From Rubrivivax sp. (GTDB lineage Bacteria; Pseudomonadota; Gammaproteobacteria; Burkholderiales; Burkholderiaceae_C), in NCBI GenBank assembly GCA_027485165.1, contig JAIXRN010000094.1:1-64000 (forward strand): 64,000 nucleotides of DNA, written 5' to 3'. Within the stretch, counting starts at the first letter, position 1, and each line of letters opens with the position of its first letter. A program made the translations under genes and the position numbers. The notes under the pieces are model-generated. The model had not been told where the DNA came from. It did no database searches and worked only from the letters and a program-made list of their open reading frames with translations. Shown piece by piece: positions 1 through 9,310 of this stretch.

Positions 1-2820
1 ATCTTCGGCACGCCTACGCCGGCTTCCGTCATCAACCTGGCTGCCGGCCAGACTTTCAACGACCAGGGCAACGGCACCGGCGGCCGTGCCATCACCAGCG
101 GCATCGTCAACAACGCCGGCACTTATCTGCGCAGCGGCGGCACGGGCTCGACCACGATCGCCAGTGCCTTTAATAACACCGGCCGCGTGCAAGTGGACGC
201 GGGCATCCTGTCCTTCTCCGCCGCCAGCAGCCTGCAGGGTCCGACCGGCACCCTGGCCATCGGCCCGGCGGGCCGGGCCGAGCTTCTCACAGGCAACAGC
301 ACGGTCGGTACGCTGCAGAACAACGGCAACGCTGCCAACGCGCTGGACCTGGGCACGCGCACCATCACCGTCTTCACCGACTACGACAACGCCAACTTCG
401 GCGTCGGCAACGCCTTCAACCGCCGCGCCAACGTCGCCACTTCCGGCACCGGCAACCGCCTGGTGGCCGCGGGCAACACCAACCAGGCCCTGGGCGGCAG
501 CAACATCAGCGGTGGCACCACGGCCACGCCCACCTTGCTGCTGGGCGCTGTGCACGTGGGCGTGAACAACATTCCGTACCAGATCTTGAACGTCGGCACA
601 CCCGGCACCGGCCCCGCCTTGCGCGGCGCGGTGCAGACGGTCTTCGCCGGCGGCGGCATCACCGACCCGCGCCTGTCGGGCAACGGCGCCACGTCCAGCA
701 ACTGGGGCGCCGTGCTGCCGGGCGACAGCACCACGCGCACCGTCACCTTCACGGTCGAACAGGCTGGCCTGCTGGTGGCGGTGACGAACCAGTCGGTGCG
801 CATCGTCAACAACTTCGACAACACGCTCAGCCAGGTGCTGAACATCTCGTCTTCGCCCGGCTACGCGGCCTACAACCTGGCCGCCGCCAACACGTTGCCG
901 GCCATCACGCTGCCCAACCAGCGCGTGGGCGGCACGCTGTCGCAAGCCCTGGCCATCAGCAATACGGCGCCCATCGGCAGCTTCACCGAAGGCCTGAACG
1001 CCAGCTTCGGCGCCATCAGCGGCAACGCTTTGGCCAATGGCGGCAGCATCAGCCTGCTCCCTGGCCAGGGCGCCAACAACAGCGCGATGGTGCTGACGCT
1101 GGACACCAGCAGCGCCGGTGCGCGCAGCGGCAGCGCGGTGCTGAACTTCACGTCAGACGGCAGCGGCACCAGCGGCCTGGGCACCACGGCGCTGCCTTCG
1201 CAGACGGTGGCCATCAGCGGCAACGTCTATCGCCTGGCCAGTGCCAGCGCGGTGGCGCCGGCTGCCGTGCAGCTGCCCAACCAGCGCATGGGCGGCACGC
1301 TGTCGCAAACGCTGACACTGGCCAACACGGCGACGGCTGATGGCTTTTCCGAACGGCTGAACGCCAGCTTCCAGAACAATGCCTTCCAGGGCACGGCCAC
1401 CTTCAACGGCAGCATCGGCCTGCTGGCCGCCGGCAGCAGCGACAGCAACAGCCTGCGCGTGGGCGTCGACACCGGCACAGCCGGGGCGCGTGGTGGGCAG
1501 GTCGTCATCGCATTGGCATCTGACGGCGCCGGCACCAGCGGCTTCTCGGCTCTCAGCTTGGGCACGCAGCAGATCAACGTCAGCGGCGACGTCTACCGCC
1601 TGGCCAGCCCGATGGTGCAGGGCAGCGTGTTGCTGGCCGCACGCGTCGGCGACGCGCTGCCGGTGCGCAGCATCAGCATCAGCAACAGCTCGCCCGACGT
1701 CTACACCGAACGCCTGAACGCCACGCTGGCCAGTGTCAGCGCCGGCTTCAATGGCAGCGGCGGCATCAGCGGCCTGGCGGCCGGCGGCAACAGCCAGGCC
1801 ATCACGGTGGGCCTGGCCAGCACGGCCACGGCCGGCAGCAGCAGCGGCACGGCCGCGCTGGGCCTGGTGTCCAGCGGCGCTGGCACCACGCTGGCGCCCG
1901 ACTTCGCCCTGCCCGGCGCCAACGTGGCGCTGACCGGCCGCGTCTACGCTCCCGCGGTGGCGCAGCAGAACACGCCGGCGCTGAACTTCGGCATCGTGCG
2001 CGTAGGCGACAGCGTCGCACCGCAGGGCGTGTCGATCAGCAACACGGCCGCGGCCGCCCTGACGGACGGGTTGCGCGCCACGCCCAGCATCGCCGGCGCA
2101 CCCGGCAATGGATCGCCCTTCATCGCCGGTGGCGGGCTGGGGGCTCTGCCTGCGGGCAGCACCAGCAGCAACGGCATCGTGATCGGGCTGAACACCAGCA
2201 CGGCGGGCGTCTACAGCGGCACGGCCAACCTGGCTTTCGCCAGTACCAACCCCGACCTGGCTGACCTGCCGCTGGGCGGCGGCGCGGTGGCGCTGCAGGC
2301 GCAGGTGAACAACATCGCGCAAAGCACCCTGGCCAAGACCGGCGGCAGCGGCAGCTTTGCGCAGGTGGTGTTCCCGCCCGGCCCGCCCCAGGGCCCGGCC
2401 TACGTGCTGAACTTCGGCACGCTGCTGCAGGGCAGCGCCGCCACCAGCGCCACGCTGTCGCTGGCCAACACGGCCGCCGGGCCGGCCGACGCGCTGAACG
2501 GCGTCTTCGATCTGTCCGGCATCGCAGCCGGCAGCGCCTTCAGCCTGGCAGGTTTCGGCAATTTCAGCGGCTTGCAGGCGGGCAACATCATCAACGGCCT
2601 GACGGTGAACTTCGATACCGGCCTGGCCGGTGTCTTCAACGAAGTCATCGTGCTCAGCCGCATCAGCAGCAACGGCTTTGGCCCCGACCTGCAGCTGCTG
2701 AACCTGAGCGTGCAGCTGCAGGGCCAGGTGGTGGCCGTGCCCGAACCCGGCACCTATGTGCTGATGCTGGGTGGCCTGCTGCTGCTGGCGCGCCGGCTGC
2801 AGGTGCGCAGGGCGGCCTGA
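1..2820 (+). CDS. Large beta-repeat surface protein with PEP-CTERM anchor (5' partial)
   Basis: The frame is open from the first base, so the true start lies outside the window; about 939 codons are visible. Residues are dominated by Gly, Ser, Ala, Asn and Thr. After an N-terminal stretch resembling autotransporter or filamentous beta-helix repeats, roughly four to five modules of about 115-120 residues follow from about position 890. Each has a LPNQRVGGTLSQ-like opening, an ISNTA strand, a LNASF strand and a SGxVY ending, as in choice-of-anchor-D type Ig-like domains. The end has the sorting signal VPEPGTYVLMLGG, a hydrophobic helix and an Arg-rich tail, the PEP-CTERM pattern processed by an exosortase. 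Likely an exported cell-surface or matrix protein; no enzymatic motif is visible. Confidence 0.85.
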   Translation: MFGTPTPASVINLAAGQTFNDQGNGTGGRAITSGIVNNAGTYLRSGGTGSTTIASAFNNTGRVQVDAGILSFSAASSLQGPTGTLAIGPAGRAELLTGNSTVGTLQNNGNAANALDLGTRTITVFTDYDNANFGVGNAFNRRANVATSGTGNRLVAAGNTNQALGGSNISGGTTATPTLLLGAVHVGVNNIPYQILNVGTPGTGPALRGAVQTVFAGGGITDPRLSGNGATSSNWGAVLPGDSTTRTVTFTVEQAGLLVAVTNQSVRIVNNFDNTLSQVLNISSSPGYAAYNLAAANTLPAITLPNQRVGGTLSQALAISNTAPIGSFTEGLNASFGAISGNALANGGSISLLPGQGANNSAMVLTLDTSSAGARSGSAVLNFTSDGSGTSGLGTTALPSQTVAISGNVYRLASASAVAPAAVQLPNQRMGGTLSQTLTLANTATADGFSERLNASFQNNAFQGTATFNGSIGLLAAGSSDSNSLRVGVDTGTAGARGGQVVIALASDGAGTSGFSALSLGTQQINVSGDVYRLASPMVQGSVLLAARVGDALPVRSISISNSSPDVYTERLNATLASVSAGFNGSGGISGLAAGGNSQAITVGLASTATAGSSSGTAALGLVSSGAGTTLAPDFALPGANVALTGRVYAPAVAQQNTPALNFGIVRVGDSVAPQGVSISNTAAAALTDGLRATPSIAGAPGNGSPFIAGGGLGALPAGSTSSNGIVIGLNTSTAGVYSGTANLAFASTNPDLADLPLGGGAVALQAQVNNIAQSTLAKTGGSGSFAQVVFPPGPPQGPAYVLNFGTLLQGSAATSATLSLANTAAGPADALNGVFDLSGIAAGSAFSLAGFGNFSGLQAGNIINGLTVNFDTGLAGVFNEVIVLSRISSNGFGPDLQLLNLSVQLQGQVVAVPEPGTYVLMLGGLLLLARRLQVRRAA

Positions 2821-2840
2821 AGGCCAGCCCGTCAGGCGGT

Positions 2841-3812
2841 TCAGGCCGCCTGGAAGCTGTAGCCGTTGCCGGCGGCCACCATCTGCCCCAGGGCCGGGAA
2901 GGGGAAGTGGAAGCCGCCCACCAGCCCCTTGCTGGCGACGATGCGCTCGAAGGTGGCGCGGCGCGTCTGGCGCGCCATCACCGGGTCCATGTCGAAGGTG
3001 ATGGCGAAATCCGGGTTGCGTGCAAACAGGGCCGGGATGTTCGTCAGATCGGCCAGGAAGGTGAAGACCTGCCCGCCTGAGGTGATCTCGAACATCGACA
3101 TGCCCGGCGTGTGCCCGTGGGCCGCCACTGAACGAACGCCCGGCAGCAGTTCCTGCCCGGGCTGAAACTGCTGCAGCATGCCTTCGGGCATGCCCACGAA
3201 CGTGCGGCGCACGTTGTCGAACAGGCCCTTCATGCGGCCGCCAGCCGCGGCAGCGGCCCGCGCTTCGTCCATCCAGAAGGCGTGTTCGGCGGCCGGCACC
3301 ATCACCTTGGCCTTGCTGAAGACGAAGTCGCCGGCCTTGTTGCGGATACCGTTGATGTGGTCGCCGTGGTAGTGGCTGACCAACACGGTGTCGATGTCGT
3401 CCGGCTTGAAACCGGCAGCCGCCAGGTTTTCCAGCAGCTTGCCCGTGGTGGGGCCGCCGAACTCACCCAGGCCAGTGTCCATCAGCACGCGGCGGTTGCC
3501 GGCCACCACCAGGAAAGGCGTGTACGGCACGTCCACATAGTCAGGCGAGAGCGACTGCGACGTCAGCAGGGCGCGCACATCGGCCAGCGGGGCATTGGCC
3601 ACGAATTCCTCGCCCAGCGGCCGGCGGGTGATGCCGTCGAGCAAGGCGATGACTTCCACGTTGCCCACCTTCAGGCGCCGAAAGCCGGGGCTGGGCAGGG
3701 TGGGCGTGCCGAAGTTCGGCGCGTTCTGCGCCCACATCGGCGTGAAGGAACCTGCGGCGTAGACGGCAGCGCTGGCGACGGCGGTGCCCATGAACTGGCG
3801 ACGGTTGAACAT
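2841..3812 (-). CDS. Tat-exported MBL-fold metallo-hydrolase
   Basis: The 323-residue product begins MFNRRQFMGTAVASAAVYAA, a twin-arginine signal, and probably folds before export to the periplasm. The metallo-beta-lactamase zinc motif HYHGDH is at residues 147-152, followed by further metal-ligand candidates near AAHGHTPG. The substrate cannot be read from sequence; relatives include quorum-quenching lactonases and other thioesterase or lactonase-like hydrolases. The start at 3812 is preferred over an upstream in-frame start because AGGAGA lies just upstream of it and it begins exactly at the Tat signal. It converges on the PEP-CTERM gene and is divergent from the next gene. Confidence 0.85.
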   Translation of the reverse strand: MFNRRQFMGTAVASAAVYAAGSFTPMWAQNAPNFGTPTLPSPGFRRLKVGNVEVIALLDGITRRPLGEEFVANAPLADVRALLTSQSLSPDYVDVPYTPFLVVAGNRRVLMDTGLGEFGGPTTGKLLENLAAAGFKPDDIDTVLVSHYHGDHINGIRNKAGDFVFSKAKVMVPAAEHAFWMDEARAAAAAGGRMKGLFDNVRRTFVGMPEGMLQQFQPGQELLPGVRSVAAHGHTPGMSMFEITSGGQVFTFLADLTNIPALFARNPDFAITFDMDPVMARQTRRATFERIVASKGLVGGFHFPFPALGQMVAAGNGYSFQAA

Positions 3813-3968
3813 GGCGGTCTCCTGGGGTGGGGTGGGGATGAGGATGGCCTGAGGCCACATGCCTTGGGCCCGCGATGATCGGGCCCTTCGCCGCACGATG
3901 CATAAAGCTATCGATAACCCGGGCAAGATAGACGGCTTTGCACATCAGCCGCTGTGGCTGGCGAACCC

Positions 3969-5078
3969 ATGGACACCCTTACCCACGCGCTGTCTGGCGC
4001 CCTGCTGGCTCGGCTACTGGTCGTGCAGCGCGACTTGAATGCCAGTACCCACTACGCTACGGCTGCAGCGCCGGCCACGCTTTGGCAATGCGTGCTGGTC
4101 GGCACTGTAGCCGGTGCCTTCCCCGACATCGACGCCGTGGCCCAGGCCTTCGGCGACATCGCCTACCTCACCCAGCACCGCGGCATCACGCATTCGGTGC
4201 TGATGCTGCCGCTGTGGGCGGCGGGCATCGCCTGGCTGATGGCACGCTGCTTTGCCGCCACGCGCGCTGCGCCAGCGGCGGCTTGGCGGCAGTTCTTCTG
4301 GCTGGCGGCCGGGGGCATCGGCATCCACATTGCCGGCGACTGGATCACGCAGTTCGGCACGATGCTGCTGCAACCCTTCAGCGACCGCCGCTTCGGCCTG
4401 GGCGCGATGTTCATCATCGACCTGGCCTTCAGCGGCTTCCTCGTCGCCGGGCTGGTGCTGGCGGCCGTCTTTCCGCGCCGGCGCTGGCCGGCGGCGCTGG
4501 GCCTGGCGGCCGCCGTGGGCTGGGTGGGCCTGGCCTGGGTGGGCCAGCAAGAAGCCGAAACCCTGGCCGCCCGCCATGCCACGGCGCAGGGCTTTGCGGC
4601 GCAGCAGGTGGTGGTGATGCCGCGCCCGGCGTCGCCCTTCAACTGGACGCTGTCGGTGTTCGACGGCCAGGACTACCACGTTGCCCACCTGAACACCCGG
4701 CGCAGTACGGCGCTGGACCCGGAAGCCCCGGCGCTGTTCCCGCCGGCCTTCGTGCGCCGCTTTTCAGCCCCCTACCTGCCCGCCAGCCAGGCCGTGTGGA
4801 CGCGCGTGCCGCGCTTCGGCCCGCCCGGCACCCCGGCCTGGGTGCAGGAAGCCTGGTCGCACCCCGACTTCGCCTTCTTCCGCTGGTTTGCACAGACGCC
4901 GGCGCTGATCGAAGCCAGCGAACAGGCCGGCCAGCGCTGCGCGCTGTTCCGCGACCTGCGCTTCGAATGGCCGGGCCGTGGCGACAGCCCGTTCCGCTAC
5001 GGCCTGTGCCTGCCCGCGCAAGCGGGCGGCGCAGCCAGCCTGTTCAAGATGGAAGGCGGCGTGCGCAAGATGCTGTAG
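3969..5078 (+). CDS. YdjM-type membrane-bound metal-dependent hydrolase family protein
   Basis: A 369-residue protein beginning MDTLTHALSGALLARL, the signature N-terminus of the YdjM/DUF457 family, followed by an HRGITHS motif near residue 75. Four to five hydrophobic segments lie in the first 200 residues. A soluble C-terminal part carries many Trp and Phe residues. The family is called metal-dependent hydrolase from conserved His/Asp residues in the membrane domain, but no activity is well established. The ATG at 3969 fits the family start; a GTG at 3954 is an in-frame alternative. It is monocistronic and converges on aroG. Confidence 0.8.
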   Translation: MDTLTHALSGALLARLLVVQRDLNASTHYATAAAPATLWQCVLVGTVAGAFPDIDAVAQAFGDIAYLTQHRGITHSVLMLPLWAAGIAWLMARCFAATRAAPAAAWRQFFWLAAGGIGIHIAGDWITQFGTMLLQPFSDRRFGLGAMFIIDLAFSGFLVAGLVLAAVFPRRRWPAALGLAAAVGWVGLAWVGQQEAETLAARHATAQGFAAQQVVVMPRPASPFNWTLSVFDGQDYHVAHLNTRRSTALDPEAPALFPPAFVRRFSAPYLPASQAVWTRVPRFGPPGTPAWVQEAWSHPDFAFFRWFAQTPALIEASEQAGQRCALFRDLRFEWPGRGDSPFRYGLCLPAQAGGAASLFKMEGGVRKML

Positions 5079-5096
5079 CGGTCACAGCAGCCGGCC

Positions 5097-6230
5097 TCAG
5101 GCCCGGGCCCTGCGGGCTTTCACTGCGTCGGCCAGCGTGTCCAACACGCCCACGCTGTCTGGCCAGTCGATGCAGGCGTCGGTGATTGACTGGCCGTGCG
5201 CCAGCTTCGCAGGGTCGTCCTTGCCCGGCGTGAACTTCTGCGCCCCGCCCTGCAGGTGGCTTTCCACCATCACGCCGAAGATGCAGCGGTTGCCGCCGGC
5301 CAGCTGCGCACCCACGTCCTTCATCACATCGATCTGCTTCTGGTGCTGCTTGCTGCTGTTGGCGTGGCTGGCGTCCACCATCAGCCGGCAGGGCAGCTTG
5401 GCGGCCTCGATCTCGGCGCAGGCCGCGGCCACGCTGGCCGCGTCATAGTTGGGGGCCTTGCCGCCACGCAGGATGACGTGGCAGTCCTTGTTGCCCTTGG
5501 TTTCGACGATCGCCACCTGGCCGTTCTTGTGCACCGACAGGAAGTGGTGCGGGCGCGCCGCCGCCTGAATGGCGTCGGTGGCGATCTTGATGTTGCCGTC
5601 GGTGCCATTCTTGAAGCCCACGGGGGCGGATAGGCCGCTGGCCAGTTCGCGGTGCACCTGGCTTTCCGTCGTGCGCGCGCCGATGGCACCCCAGCTGATG
5701 AGGTCGCCGATGTACTGCGGGCTGATCACGTCCAGGAATTCACTGCCCGCCGGCACGCCCAGCCGGTTGATGTCCACCAGCAGTTGCCGCGCGATGCGCA
5801 GGCCTTCGTGGATGCGGTAGCTCTCGTCCAGGTACGGGTCGTTGATCAGGCCCTTCCAGCCCACCGTGGTGCGCGGCTTTTCGAAGTACACGCGCATCAC
5901 GACTTCCAGCTCGCCGGCGTGGCGGTCGCGCTCGGCCTTCAGGAGGCGGGCGTATTCCAGCGCCGCCGCGGGGTCGTGGATGGAGCAGGGGCCGACGATC
6001 ACCAGCAGCCGGTCGTCCTGGCCGGCCATGATCTGCCGGATGCTGTTGCGCGTACCCGCCACCAGCGTTTCCACCGGCGTGCCGGCGATCGGGAAGAAGC
6101 GGATCAGATGTTCCGGCGGCGGCAGCGGCGTGACGTCGCGAATGCGCTGGTCGTCGGTCTGGCTGGTCTTCTCGGACAGCGCCAGCCGTTCGTCGGCCGG
6201 GGACGCTGCAGTGACGGGTTTCGGGCTCAT
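5097..6230 (-). CDS. aroG: 3-deoxy-7-phosphoheptulonate synthase (class I, AroG/AroF type)
   Basis: Condenses phosphoenolpyruvate and erythrose-4-phosphate to DAHP, the first step of the shikimate pathway. The 377-residue length and motifs match class I short DAHP synthases: GPCSIHDP and YFEKPRTTVGWKG for phosphate and metal/PEP binding, GARTTESQ, and the C-terminal DASHANSSK segment with metal ligands. The ATG at 6230 begins at MSPKPV with only a weak purine-rich SD. Upstream lies a 24-codon leader peptide rich in Phe, Tyr and Trp plus an intrinsic-terminator hairpin, so transcription is probably attenuated by charged aromatic tRNA supply. Which aromatic amino acid feeds back on the enzyme cannot be decided from sequence here. 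Confidence 0.95.
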   Translation of the reverse strand: MSPKPVTAASPADERLALSEKTSQTDDQRIRDVTPLPPPEHLIRFFPIAGTPVETLVAGTRNSIRQIMAGQDDRLLVIVGPCSIHDPAAALEYARLLKAERDRHAGELEVVMRVYFEKPRTTVGWKGLINDPYLDESYRIHEGLRIARQLLVDINRLGVPAGSEFLDVISPQYIGDLISWGAIGARTTESQVHRELASGLSAPVGFKNGTDGNIKIATDAIQAAARPHHFLSVHKNGQVAIVETKGNKDCHVILRGGKAPNYDAASVAAACAEIEAAKLPCRLMVDASHANSSKQHQKQIDVMKDVGAQLAGGNRCIFGVMVESHLQGGAQKFTPGKDDPAKLAHGQSITDACIDWPDSVGVLDTLADAVKARRARA

Positions 6231-6278
6231 GACAGTCTTTCTTCGGGGGTGGCTGCGGGGCTGCAGGCACGCGGCGGA

Positions 6279-6311
6279 CAAGAAAAAACCGCCGGGGGTG
6301 CCGGCGGTTTT
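6279..6311 (-). promoter_or_regulatory. Attenuator hairpin in the aroG leader
   Basis: Perfect 11-bp inverted repeat: AAAACCGCCGG at 6285-6295 and CCGGCGGTTTT at 6301-6311 around a 5-nt loop. Read on the minus strand it is followed at once by a run of T residues, so it is an intrinsic terminator placed 48-74 bases ahead of the aroG start codon. A GGCGG within leader codons 17-19 could compete for the CCGCC arm and form the antiterminator; that pairing is inferred. Confidence 0.8.
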
Positions 6312-6339
6312 CTGGGTTCGGGGCGCGCTTTCTTTCCGT

Positions 6340-6414
6340 CTACGCGTTTGCCTCTCCAGCCGCCATGCGGTGCGAGAACCAAAAATACGAAAAGTAGAAC
6401 GCTGCTGAACGCAT
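6340..6414 (-). CDS. Aromatic leader peptide of aroG (24 aa)
   Basis: A short open frame MRSAAFYFSYFWFSHRMAAG followed by EANA and TAG. Residues 6-13 are FYFSYFWF: seven aromatic residues in eight codons, including one Trp. It ends 28 bases upstream of the hairpin that precedes aroG, the architecture of ribosome-mediated attenuation as in the pheA and trp leaders of enterobacteria. No good SD is visible. A TGCTACATT extended -10-like element at 6430-6422 would put the transcript start almost on the ATG, so translation might be leaderless; that is inference. Confidence 0.8.
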   Translation of the reverse strand: MRSAAFYFSYFWFSHRMAAGEANA

Positions 6415-6446
6415 GGCCGCGAATGTAGCACGGGCTTTGCGGGCCA

Positions 6447-7652
6447 TCAGTACCCGGAAGCCGCGAACCCCGCCGCCTGCAGCGCCGCCACCACTTCCTG
6501 CACATGGGCGGGGTTGCGCGTCTGCAGCACCAGCTCAACCTCGACGTTCTGCGCACTCAGCGTGCTGAAGGCGCGCTGGTGGTGCACTTCGTCGATGTTG
6601 GCCCCGGCCGCGCCCACCACGGCGGTGATGCGCGCCAGCACGCCCGGCGTGTCGCGCGCGCCCACACGGATGCGTGCCAGCCGGCCGGCGCGCACCATGC
6701 CGCGTTCGATGATGGCGGCCAGCAGCAGCGGGTCGATGTTGCCGCCGCACAGCACCAGGCCCACCTTGCGGCCGGCAAAGCGCTGGGGGTACTTCAGCAG
6801 CGCGGCTAGGCCGGCGGCGCCGGCGCCTTCGGTCACGGTCTTTTCGATTTCCAGCAGCATCAGCACGGCCTGCTCGATGTCGCCTTCGTCCACCAGCAGC
6901 AGGTCGTCGACGCGCTGGCGGATCAGCTCGCGCGTGATCAGCCCTGGCTGGCCCACCGCAATGCCTTCGGCGATCGTGCTGCTGCCCTGCGGATGGCTGG
7001 TGCCCTGGATGGCGTTCACCATCGCCGGGAAGCGCGATGTCTGCACGCCCACGATCTCGATGCCTGGCTTCAGCTGGCGCACCGCGGTGGCGATGCCGCT
7101 GATGAGCCCGCCGCCGCCCACCGCGATCACCAGCGTGTCGATCTCGGGCTGGGCCTGCAGCATCTCGATGCCGATGGTGCCCTGGCCGGCAATCACGTCC
7201 ACGTCGTCGAAGGGGTGCACGAAGGTCAGGCCCTGCTCTTCGGCCAGCTGCAGCGCGCGGGCCCGGGCGTCGTCGAAGGTTTCGCCATGCAGCACCACTT
7301 CGGCGCCAAAGCCGCGCGTGCGTTCCACCTTCACCGTGGGCGTGTGCTGCGGCATCACGATCACCGCGCGCAGCCCCAGGCGCTGCGCATGGTGCGCCAC
7401 GCCTTGCGCGTGGTTGCCGGCAGACGCCGCAATCACGCCGCGGATGGGCTGCCCGCTTTCGATCAGCGTGGCCAGCTTGTTCAGCGCGCCACGTTCCTTG
7501 AAGGACGCGGTGAACTGCAGGTTCTCGAACTTCAGGAACACCTGCGCGCCGACGATCTGCCCCAGCGTCTTGCTCTCGACGCAGGGGGTGTCGAGCACGT
7601 GGCCCTGAAGCCGCCGGGCGGCGGCTTCGATGTCGGCGAAGCTGACCGACAT
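6447..7652 (-). CDS. ilvA: Threonine dehydratase
   Basis: PLP enzyme converting threonine to 2-oxobutyrate and ammonia. The PLP lysine is in TASFKERGALNKL (K52), the phosphate-binding glycine loop is AVGGGGLISG, and a C-terminal ACT-like domain occupies about residues 325-401. At 401 residues it is the shorter single-ACT form, seen in both biosynthetic and catabolic-like threonine dehydratases, so isoleucine synthesis is likely but not proved. Its ATG is 5 bases past the tldD stop, so the two are probably co-transcribed. Confidence 0.92.
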   Translation of the reverse strand: MSVSFADIEAAARRLQGHVLDTPCVESKTLGQIVGAQVFLKFENLQFTASFKERGALNKLATLIESGQPIRGVIAASAGNHAQGVAHHAQRLGLRAVIVMPQHTPTVKVERTRGFGAEVVLHGETFDDARARALQLAEEQGLTFVHPFDDVDVIAGQGTIGIEMLQAQPEIDTLVIAVGGGGLISGIATAVRQLKPGIEIVGVQTSRFPAMVNAIQGTSHPQGSSTIAEGIAVGQPGLITRELIRQRVDDLLLVDEGDIEQAVLMLLEIEKTVTEGAGAAGLAALLKYPQRFAGRKVGLVLCGGNIDPLLLAAIIERGMVRAGRLARIRVGARDTPGVLARITAVVGAAGANIDEVHHQRAFSTLSAQNVEVELVLQTRNPAHVQEVVAALQAAGFAASGY

Positions 7653-7657
7653 CGCTG

Positions 7658-9133
7658 TCAGGCTGTACCGCCCACCGTGAGCTTTTCGATGCGCAGTGTC
7701 GGCTGGCCCACGCCCACCGGCACGCTCTGGCCTTCCTTGCCGCACACGCCCACGCCGGTGTCCAGCTGCAGGTCGTTGCCGATCATGCTCACGCGCGTCA
7801 TCGCTTCGGGCCCGTTGCCGATGATGGTGGCGCCCTTCACGGGGTAGAGGATCTTGCCGTTCTCGACCCAGTACGCTTCGCTGGCGCTGAAGACGAACTT
7901 GCCGCTGGTGATGTCCACCTGCCCGCCGCCGAAGTTGGTGGCATACAGGCCGCGCTTGATGCTGGCCACGATCTCCTCGGGCTTGCGGTCGCCGGCCAGC
8001 ATGTAGGTGTTGGTCATGCGCGGCATCGGCAGGTGCGCATAGCTTTCGCGGCGGCCGTTGCCGGTGGGCTTCACGCCCATCAGGCGCGCGTTCATGCTGT
8101 CCTGGATGTAGCCGCGCAGGATGCCGTCTTCGATCAGCACGTTGCGTTGCGATGCATGGCCTTCGTCGTCGACGTTCAGGCTGCCGCGGCGGTCGGGCAG
8201 GGTGCCGTCGTCCAGCACCGTCACGCCCTTGGCGGCCACGCGCTGGCCGATGCGGCCTGCGAAGGTGGAAGAACCCTTGCGGTTGAAGTCGCCTTCCAGG
8301 CCATGGCCCACGGCTTCGTGCAGCAGCACGCCGGGCCAGCCCGGGCCCAGCACGACCGTCATGTCGCCGGCAGGGGCCGGGCGGCTGTCCAGGTTGGTCA
8401 ACGCGGCGTGCACGGCCTGGTCGACATAGCTCTGCATCATGGCTTCCGTGAAGTAGCCCAGGCCGAAGCGGCCACCGCCGCCGCCGCTGCCCACCTCACG
8501 GCGCAGCTGGCCGCCCTGCTTCTGTTCGGCGATCACCGTCACGTTCAGGCGCACCAGGGGCCGCACGTCGGCCGCGCGCGTGCCGTCGGCGCGGGCTACC
8601 AGCACCACGTCGTATTCAGCGCCCAGGCTGGCCATCACCTGCACCACGCGCGGGTCCTTGGCGCGGGCCATCTTCTCCACGCGTTCCAGCAGCGCCACCT
8701 TCTGCGTGCTGTCCAGGCTGGCGATGGGGTCGGTGGGGGCATAGAGCGTGCGGATGGAAGCCACACGCGGCGCGCGCTGCAGCTTCACGCGCTTGTCCTG
8801 GCCCGCCGCGGCGATGGTGCGCACGGTGCGCGCGGCGTCCATCAGCGCGTCCACGCTCAGGTCGTCGCTGTAGGCGAAGGCCGTCTTCTCGCCGGCCACG
8901 GCGCGCACGCCCACGCCCTGGTCGATGCTGAAACTGCCGCTCTTCACGATGCCTTCTTCCAGGCTCCAGCCTTCGTGGCGGGTGGTCTGGAAGTACAGGT
9001 CGGCGTCGTCGACGCGGTGCTCTCGGATCGCGCCCAGGGCCTGCGACAGCGACGATTCGGTGATGCCGAAGGGTTCCAGCATCAGTTTGTCGGCGATGGC
9101 CAGGCGTTCGATCGTCGGTTCACGGGTGATCAT
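7658..9133 (-). CDS. tldD: Metalloprotease TldD
   Basis: A 491-residue member of the TldD/PmbA family, which with TldE forms a zinc protease implicated in microcin B17 maturation, CcdA degradation and RiPP leader removal. The HEAVGHGLEGD motif supplies the HExxxH metal site. Starts at MITREPTIERL (ATG 9133); a TTG nine codons upstream is less likely. The TldE/PmbA partner is not in the window. Upstream of ilvA with a 5-base gap. Confidence 0.93.
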   Translation of the reverse strand: MITREPTIERLAIADKLMLEPFGITESSLSQALGAIREHRVDDADLYFQTTRHEGWSLEEGIVKSGSFSIDQGVGVRAVAGEKTAFAYSDDLSVDALMDAARTVRTIAAAGQDKRVKLQRAPRVASIRTLYAPTDPIASLDSTQKVALLERVEKMARAKDPRVVQVMASLGAEYDVVLVARADGTRAADVRPLVRLNVTVIAEQKQGGQLRREVGSGGGGGRFGLGYFTEAMMQSYVDQAVHAALTNLDSRPAPAGDMTVVLGPGWPGVLLHEAVGHGLEGDFNRKGSSTFAGRIGQRVAAKGVTVLDDGTLPDRRGSLNVDDEGHASQRNVLIEDGILRGYIQDSMNARLMGVKPTGNGRRESYAHLPMPRMTNTYMLAGDRKPEEIVASIKRGLYATNFGGGQVDITSGKFVFSASEAYWVENGKILYPVKGATIIGNGPEAMTRVSMIGNDLQLDTGVGVCGKEGQSVPVGVGQPTLRIEKLTVGGTA

Positions 9134-9180
9134 GTGTGGGCGTCCCAACGGGTTGTGCAAGGGCTGAAAAACAATATTCG

Positions 9181-9186
9181 ATTGTA
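9181..9186 (-). promoter_or_regulatory. Possible -10 element for tldD-ilvA
   Basis: On the minus strand this reads TACAAT, one mismatch from the sigma-70 consensus and unusual in such GC-rich DNA. Transcription would start about 40 bases before the tldD start. No well-spaced -35 is evident, so the call is tentative. Confidence 0.35.
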
Positions 9187-9310
9187 GGAGCCGCCCCCCG
9201 GCCAGGGCGGCAACCCTTCTTTACCGCAGCTTCACCTGGCCGCGGTGCGCGCGGTGGCTGCCAGCGGCGTTGTGATGGGGTCACCACCCACCTGTTTGAA
9301 AGGAACGCTC

